Source of the DNA: Platerodrilus igneus
Lineage: Eukaryota > Arthropoda > Insecta > Coleoptera > Lycidae
Direction: 5' to 3'
NCBI GenBank assembly: GCA_036346225.1
Contig: JARFIW010000966.1
Span: 2,583,501-2,647,500 of the forward strand
DNA length: 64,000 nucleotides
Positions 57,354 to 64,000 of this stretch are shown here, piece by piece; the stretch's first letter is position 1; the number at the start of each line of letters is the position of its first letter. The notes under the pieces are model-generated. The model saw only the letters and a list, made by a program, of their open reading frames with translations, made no database searches and was not told the DNA's origin. The position numbers and the translations under genes were made by a program.

Positions 57354-59854
57354 TAGGGATGAACTCGGGCCGGGCCGGGGCGGGCTTTTAATAAGCCCGG
57401 CGCGGCCCGACGCAGAAAGGTAATCGGCCCGGCCCGAGGCCCGACCCGAAATGAAAATTGACGGCCCGGCTCGACTTTCATTTAGCGAATGAAAAGATAT
57501 TTTTTTCTGTTGTGTTCAACAAGTAACTATCACTCTTTTGTTTAATTTAAGAGTATAATGATTTTGAATTACAATCGAGATACTTGAGGAACATACTGTA
57601 GTATATCATTTGATTTTTGATTCTGCTACGTACCTAGACGTAGCCGGAAGAAAAGTAAAAACCAGGCTAACTATTAAACGCGGAGAGTGGGGGGATTCGC
57701 CTACATACCAAAAAGAAACAAAAAACACATCGCCCACGATTATCGATTAACATAAGAATAAATAAAGTATTCTGTACAAACAAGCAAAACAAATAAATTA
57801 AGCGTTACTATTTCAAAGCTATCAGTTAGGTGATATGAACAATTTAGTATATTAGATACGAAGTGCGCATCTCGTATTTACACAAAATAAAATTAATCAG
57901 TAGTAAAATAAACCTGTGAGAGCTTTTGTAAAGCGTTTTTAAAGTTTCGCCTAATACTTTTTGTAAAATAACTAATTAGTAGGACGAAATTAACGTGTGG
58001 GAGCTTTTGTCAGACATATTTTAAATCGTACATAGTACCGTTTGTAAAATAAACCAATCAGTACAAAGGAATAAGAGTGTGTCTGTCCAATATTTTTAAC
58101 ACAGGTAAATCACACATGTAGAGCGATAATATCGATTAGCAGCAACGTTGACAACGTTGATACGGAATATCCCATTGACACACACAAAAGAAAACGAGTT
58201 GCATACCTGTAGATGTCCGGATACTCAGCTTGAAAACCGTCGGGGGCGAGTCAATACAGAAACGCCGCGGTATTCAGGATCCATTTACCCTGCCATCGTA
58301 ACTACAGCAACGATCTACGGACAAAATCAGTTGGTCTACAGAAAGGAAGAACCTATTTGGCCTCCAGCTAAAAAAAGCAATCCACGCAAGACACCTCCTA
58401 GTTGTCGAACAGAAAATAAACAGACGTGAATTGCTTTTGAAATACGGTGACAAATAATGTAGAAAATATGTCGACGCACAAGTTGTAGAAGCAAATTTTA
58501 CCAATGGTTTAAATAACACGAATTCGAACTGCAAATCCTCGCTTATCAAAGCGCGATTAAAACTGGAACTCCCGGGTGTTGTCGGATAGTGTGCGACCTT
58601 ATTTCAACAAGTCTTTACATTGAAACAATAGAGAAAACTATTATAGGCGGTCGTAATGTATACCTGAAACAGGATTTAACTATTTAGTTGTTGCATAAAC
58701 TTGTCGTTTCAAAGCAACTAGATTTAAGTCGAGGAACTTATTCGAGAGCGTGTTTATTACTAATTATGTTGAAGAATTTAACAGTAGAAACAGAATTTAT
58801 TCGAGCGGGTATTGAATTAATAAGGGAGAAAAATACGGTAATTAATTTATGTTGAAAATAAACGTAACAATTCTTTAAAAAATCCTAGAAATAGGTAACA
58901 AAGGTACAAAATGTTTAGCAATTTTCAATGTTTAGGAAATTGTACGCTTAACGTACCTTATAACCTTTATAATAAATTTGCGTCCGCTTTATTTTGTCGT
59001 TCCTACTTCAAAGAATTTTACTAAAATTACCTACTTGAAATTAGAGAGTTATTGCAAACTCATTCCAAGCAGACTTTATCAAAAGAATCTTCAAATAAAG
59101 TATTGTTTTTTAAAAGTCTGCATCTAATCTAAAGGAGTGTTAGTGCAAGTGTTTTTCCTTTACTCTTTATTCCGACATATATGTTTAGTATTCTATATCT
59201 GTAAGGTAGATTATGTTTTAAAAATGAATAAAGAATTAATCTCTTTTGTGATAAGGTGACCTATAATACATGTTTAACTATATTGGAAAAATCAAAGAAA
59301 TTGTATTCACACAAAGATGAACTTTCTTTTGTTATTTGAGTCTTTCATTTCCACAAATTCGATAACATTTGTATGTGTTGTCAAAGTGTTTTCACGGAAT
59401 ACTTTTCGAGTTTACTTCAAAACACTGTTTTTACTTCTTCCCAAGCATATAGCATATCTGTTTTCAAAAGGATTTTTACAGCTTACTTCTAGGAAAATCA
59501 TTATAAAACAGCATCCTCGTATTTAGAGCGTTGATTGAATTTTGAAGTATATACAAAGACATAATATAAATCGTGCAAACTTTGAATTATGAATAAATCA
59601 CCTAGTTCGATGTTTCTGGGCATTAATTAATTAAGAACGTTTACTTACTCAATGTGAGATAGAAGTGAAGGGACGATGGAGTATCTACTCGTGCGTTTTT
59701 CGGCCCGAAAAGTTCGGGCCGGCCCTAGTCGTTTGGCCCGGCCCGGCCCGAAAGAAGATAGGCCCGTCCCGGGCCCGGGCCGAATAAAGTAGTAAAATTT
59801 CGGGCTGGGCCCGGGCCGGGCCGGCCCGAAAGCCCGAGCCCGAGCCCATCCCTA
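57354..59854. mobile_element. hAT-like element with very GC-rich ends
   Basis: The ends tagggatg...catcccta are inverted, with an exact 8-bp target duplication, the hallmark of hAT elements. The terminal 130-160 bases on both sides consist of ggcccgggcc-type repeats, unlike the AT-rich interior. I see no hAT transposase; the only notable frame is 58148-58429 (plus), with YRKEEPIWPPAKKSNPRK, which I do not recognise. At 2,501 bp it is probably a non-autonomous or eroded copy. Confidence 0.85.
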
Positions 59855-59908
59855 ACGTTAGTCGATATTTTGTTCTTGTAATAAAACATTTCTAACGAAA
59901 ACCTAATA
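59855..59908 (+). repeat. 75-bp minisatellite, middle part
   Basis: Includes the second acgttagt and then continues the interrupted unit (gtaataaaacatttctaac.aaaacctaata). Confidence 0.8.
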
Positions 59909-61965
59909 TAGGTACTGCAATTTCTAAACCGACTATCGTCATCAATATTTGTAATGTCATATATTGGCGCCGTTGCCACTATCAAAATAGCAATTTCTCG
60001 TAACTACAATGACGCTATCGGTACAATATAGATTTTGCATTTATTTAGTAATTGGTGACAGAATGTGGTTTGTTACTTTTTAAAAGGTAACTTGTAAAAT
60101 GATTTTACACTGACAAAATTCCAATCTAAGCTGTTTAGCTTAATAATAAATGTTATTATGTGGGAATTTGTACTAGTGAGCATATTTTAAATATAACTGA
60201 ATGTTTTTAATGTGTTTTATATTCTTAATTAAATAGACATATGCATGTTATACCGGGCACGGAATAATAGCCACCACCAATAATCAAGACTTCCAGAGGT
60301 TATGTTTATTACACTAAAGTAAGACGACGAACAGTTATGAAAATTTGTTTTTAAGGTTTGCCGGATATTAAACAACCCAACACAATATTGCGAAAACTAG
60401 CTAGTATTTGGGAACTGTTGAAATTGCTAGATTTAGAAACTGCTGATAATGTGTAATTCAAACCCAGGACCATCATGAAGCACTACATTGTTAAATCTAT
60501 TTTTTAAGTCCATACAACAAATGTAGTGTGAAAGTTTTGTTGCATTGGTTGTTAAAGCTTTGTGTACCTGGTGTGATAGTTTTGCTAAGTTTGAACAGTA
60601 TGAGATGTATGAAAGTAGTAAAACAAGTAACCTCCTCAACAATAGCTCAAGCACACATTAAATTTGAAAATACCTTACACTTGGCTATTGATAAGATGTA
60701 AATAAACGACTTTAGCAAGAGAATACTGTCAAAGATTATAAAAGTGCAATCCGAAAATGATCACTATATCACAAACGAAAACTGTGAGTTTGCAGCCAAT
60801 GTTTTAAAGATGAAAGTATTATAACCAAAGAAATTAAAAGTTTGATATTTAGCAATAGAAAATCTGTTTCGTTTTGTATTTATTTATTATACAGAAAGTT
60901 AAAAATATATATTAATACACAATAAACTAGATTTACAAACATCAATGTGTCTATCGTGTAAAAAATTTCTTTTATTAAATTTCTTAAGGTTTTATAAATT
61001 TGTGTTGATTAGTTGCCACTGCAGTTTTATTCCCAGTTGCTGTCGTTGCTATCTTCATTTACATCAATAACCAACGGTGCTACATCTCTTATATCAAACT
61101 GAATTTTGCAATCCCACCATTCTTTAATGATCGTTTCTGTGGATTATCTTGTTTCCACTTAAAACCCATGTTATGTAGAACTGCATTCGACGATCTTTCG
61201 CTACCTTTAAAGAGACCAGCGTGTGTTACCTTTTGTCACAAGATTTTTACAAAAATATGCTCGTCTAAAATTATTTAATGTTACATAAACAGTTTCAAAA
61301 TTAATAAAATTTACTCACGATTTTCATACATTCTGTAAATTACTTTACGAATACCACATTTAGTAAATTCGCAACTTCAGTACAAGATTTTTTGTGAATT
61401 CGTTTCTCGGAAGCGAAGCGTTCATTGTTTTTAACTGCCCGTGACACAGCAGTTACCGTGGACAGATTGATACTTAAAGCAGCTGCTATACGCTAAAATA
61501 GAGTTAATGAACTACAAAGTGAAGTAAATAATTAAACCATTTCGCAAACTGCCGTCAAAGGAATAAATGGACCACCGTTATCTCGCTTTTTTTCAAAAAA
61601 CGCGTAGCTTCCCTCTACTTCCTAAACGTGAATCGGACATGGTTTATTAATCTAAACAAAAATAACGCTAGTTTGTTATGAAAAGAACAATTTTAAATGC
61701 AAGCAAAAGTAACACAAAATGCGGGACAAAAACTACGCAAGAAGTTAATGACATGAAATAAGAACGCCAACGAAAATCTAACATAACCAATATAAGTAAT
61801 ATTAGTTGTCAACAAATGTCTCAAATGAAGGCAGCAACATTGCAAAATTTGCAAACCGAGAAGGAAACTTTTTTCTGGAGTTAGAATAAGACAAGAATAT
61901 CATTTGTAATTAATATGGCGTGACGTCATTTGTGACGAAAGTCGGTTTAGAAATTGCGAGAACTA
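59909..61965 (-). mobile_element. Tc1-like DNA transposon inserted in the minisatellite
   Basis: The left end, with gcaatttctaaaccgac at 59916-59932, returns inverted at about 61940-61956. The match is looser for another 30 bases inwards. Both sides read tata, and the flanks together (acctaata | tcaacact) restore a minisatellite unit, which fits a TA target. It contains a broken transposase (61020-61640). Confidence 0.7.
61020..61640 (-). pseudogene. DDE-type transposase with intron-like gaps and a deleted catalytic core
   Basis: On the minus strand, FFEKKRDNGGPFIPL (61600-61560) leads to a gap ending tattttag, then RIAAALSINLSTVTAVSR (about 61490-61440), the helix-turn-helix part of a Tc1-like group frequent in arthropods. 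Next come a stop-containing stretch to YENR-type text, a gtgagta donor-like site (61321) and an acceptor-like ttttag (61268). Then HAGLFKGSERSSNAVLHNMG and FKWKQDN lead almost directly to an acidic tail, VAPLVIDVNEDSNDSN, and a stop near 61030. The catalytic domain that should separate these parts is absent, so this is an internally deleted copy. The intron reading is inference. Confidence 0.6.
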
Positions 61966-62230
61966 TATCAACACTATTTTCGCACATGTATCCGTTGGGG
62001 CACAGTTTCCGAGTAGTAAAACATTCCTATCGATAACCTAAAATAAAACGTTCCTAACGGGGACCTAGCCTCAACGCTATTTTTGCACATACACCTGCTC
62101 GAGTATGAAACATTTTTAATAGTAACCTTACCTCAACACAATTTTCGAACATGTGCCCGTTTGGGCATTTTCTTTTGTAGCAGGACATATCTAACAGTAA
62201 TGTAATCTTAACAATATTTTCAAATATATA
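61966..62230 (+). repeat. 75-bp minisatellite, last part
   Basis: Units start near 61969, 62072, 62133 and 62209 and show the same cgcacatgtatccgttggg and gtagtaaaacat blocks as the first part. Confidence 0.8.
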
Positions 62231-63899
62231 CAAACAAAGAAACCAACTTTTGACGTATCTTCAAAAGAACGATTCACCACTGCTTTAATTCGTCAATAAT
62301 TATGATCACATCACGAGGAATTCTCGTGTGTGTAGCCGATGGGTTGAAACGTCAAACTGTGAGGTTCAAAATTAATTAATTTCTTGTAGTTAAGCAGGGT
62401 TCAATATTCTAGCCATCGAAACTTTAATTTTGAAATAGTTCAGTAAATTAAAATTGTCAATGTATATCTGACAAGTACTACTTCTAGAAGAAAATGCCGA
62501 GAATTTATTAACGCAGAGACTAACTAAAACTATATTCTGGAATCTAGATTAACATGTACGCATATATATCGTGAAACTTGTTCCTAAGCCTGTGACAAAC
62601 TGGTAATCTAGAGTTCACTACAGAGAGCTATTTCCTGAAAGAACTTCGTTGATAAACTACAACATCCCTGTCTTATTTATGTTAAAAGCAGAGCATAAAA
62701 AATAACTTATTTCATCGTTTTATTAAATCATAATAAATATTCCGAACGTTAAATAGACATCCAACCACAAAATTGCGTGCAAATATTATGTTTTACGCAG
62801 AAATCTAAAAAAATTACAAATTTTTTTGTGTTGATTTGTTATTCTGAATATAGTACAAAACGTTTGGCACAAAGTAGGAGTCTCTTGCGACCTCTCCATA
62901 CTGTCTACTTAAAAGCCAAACTACTCAAAATAAATTTGTGACAAATATTTATTTTTTCTTCGGCAATTTTTTCAATTGATTATTTTTTCTTTATCGTTAC
63001 GAATCGTTTAAAATATATATGATGTTTTTACAAGCAAAACGCTTTTCCTTGCCACAACATTTAAACAATTTATCATATATTTTTGATTATAAACGTAATT
63101 ACTTATGTGTTCTTTTTGTTACGTTCATTAAGTCAAAAGGAACCAAATCTAATTGCAAGATATAGTTCATCAAGAGCGATCCAGAGATTAAGCGCACACT
63201 GAATGATTCAAACGTTTCTCTCGTAGGGGCGTTTGTCAATCAGTGGGTGTTAGTTGACAATATTGTCACCAAGAATGGCTTCTTATAGCTAATGACCTTA
63301 CGTTTAATTTGTGCAGTAGTTATAGCAAAGGCAATGGCTTCGAAGCTTGAATAAATGCCGCACCACGAAATGCTGTAACAATGACATTGTTTATTTCTAC
63401 TCTCCTACTAATTCTTTTATCACAACAAAAAATTTTCGTATGTATAATCGCGTTTGTGCAGAAAATTTTAACGAACTAATTATGTATGCACCAAACCGTA
63501 CGTGTATTTAGAATATTAATGAATTCTTCTAGCTTAAATTTTTGGGGTGCTTTATACGTACAGCAGCTATTAAATCAGTTTTATTGCAAAGAGAACAAAA
63601 ACCTTAGCGCTGAATTTTTCGCAATAAACGTCTTTTTATTAAAGAACAAAAAAGCCGGAATTATATTACAATGCCTCTCCATTTTAACAAAGCTTTTCGA
63701 AACGTATAACATCCACAAGTCAATGACTATAGTAGGGCCCTCTAATTTAAAGAGCATTCCCAGCCTCTTGAGGATCTGAGACTTAGTGTCTCTTAACTGA
63801 AGTGGATCTCGCATGTATACCGCTTCAAAAGAATAATAAAAAACATCTTGAAATTTATATTGCGGTTATTGGTTGTTACGTAATCCTTTAAGAATGTCG
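62231..63899. other. Non-coding stretch
   Basis: No recognised gene. An open frame of 97 codons (63486-63779, plus) overlaps one of 77 codons on the other strand; neither resembles a known family. Confidence 0.4.

Positions 63900-63949
<50 letters not shown>
63900..63949. repeat. (AT)n microsatellite
   Basis: About 24 AT units; nothing is recognised between it and the window end. Confidence 0.96.
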
Positions 63950-64000
63950 CTTTTTTTTTATTGTAACGACCTTCTTTTTATACGATTGTGTTGAAATTAG

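Overview
The window looks like gene-poor, AT-rich animal DNA, most likely from an insect. The clues are mariner, hAT and piggyBac transposons, a Tc1-like element of an arthropod type, an R1/I/Jockey-like non-LTR element, tRNA-derived SINEs, LTR relics and many (AT)n runs. I recognise no intact host protein-coding gene. Almost everything that can be named is mobile or satellite DNA, mostly decayed by frameshifts.

Layout. Positions 1-1600 hold a piggyBac-like transposase relic (minus strand) and a SINE with perfect 15-bp target duplications. Positions 2200-6370 hold two diverged copies of a 1.7-kb sequence, one of them split by a solo LTR. A decayed mariner with perfect 25-bp ends (8984-10262) sits between two (AT)n runs. 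Four long LTR-like segments appear related to one another (about 7330, 13330, 28480 and 33540). A roughly 500-bp satellite (15760-17560), a 43-bp minisatellite (19371-19620) and a polypurine tract (20211-20760) follow. A Tc1-like element (31117-33478) has two SINEs inserted at the same point in its transposase. A 5'-truncated non-LTR element (35715-36930), another SINE and a solo LTR with a primer-binding site lie before 40 kb.

The most unusual part is 42236-56176. An outer element ends in inverted arrays of about 147-bp repeats and is flanked by an 11-bp near-perfect direct repeat. Nested inside one repeat unit is a 10,933-bp element (42762-53694) with an exact 6-bp target duplication, 5'-AGT/ACT-3' ends and inverted repeats of about 3.7 kb. 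Each arm carries a decayed, outward-facing gene with C2H2 zinc fingers followed by a domain I associate with the N-terminal part of arthropod Polinton-type DNA polymerase proteins. The 3-kb centre encodes two or three further proteins that I cannot place, the largest about 600 residues. I see no integrase, capsid, ATPase or polymerase core in it. It may be a cut-down relative of Polinton/Maverick elements.

From 57095 to 62230 a roughly 75-bp minisatellite is split by two DNA transposons: a 2.5-kb hAT-like element with GC-rich ends and an exact 8-bp target duplication, and a Tc1-like element whose transposase has lost its catalytic core. Removing each insertion restores a repeat unit. The rest, to the (AT)n run at 63900, shows nothing I can name.
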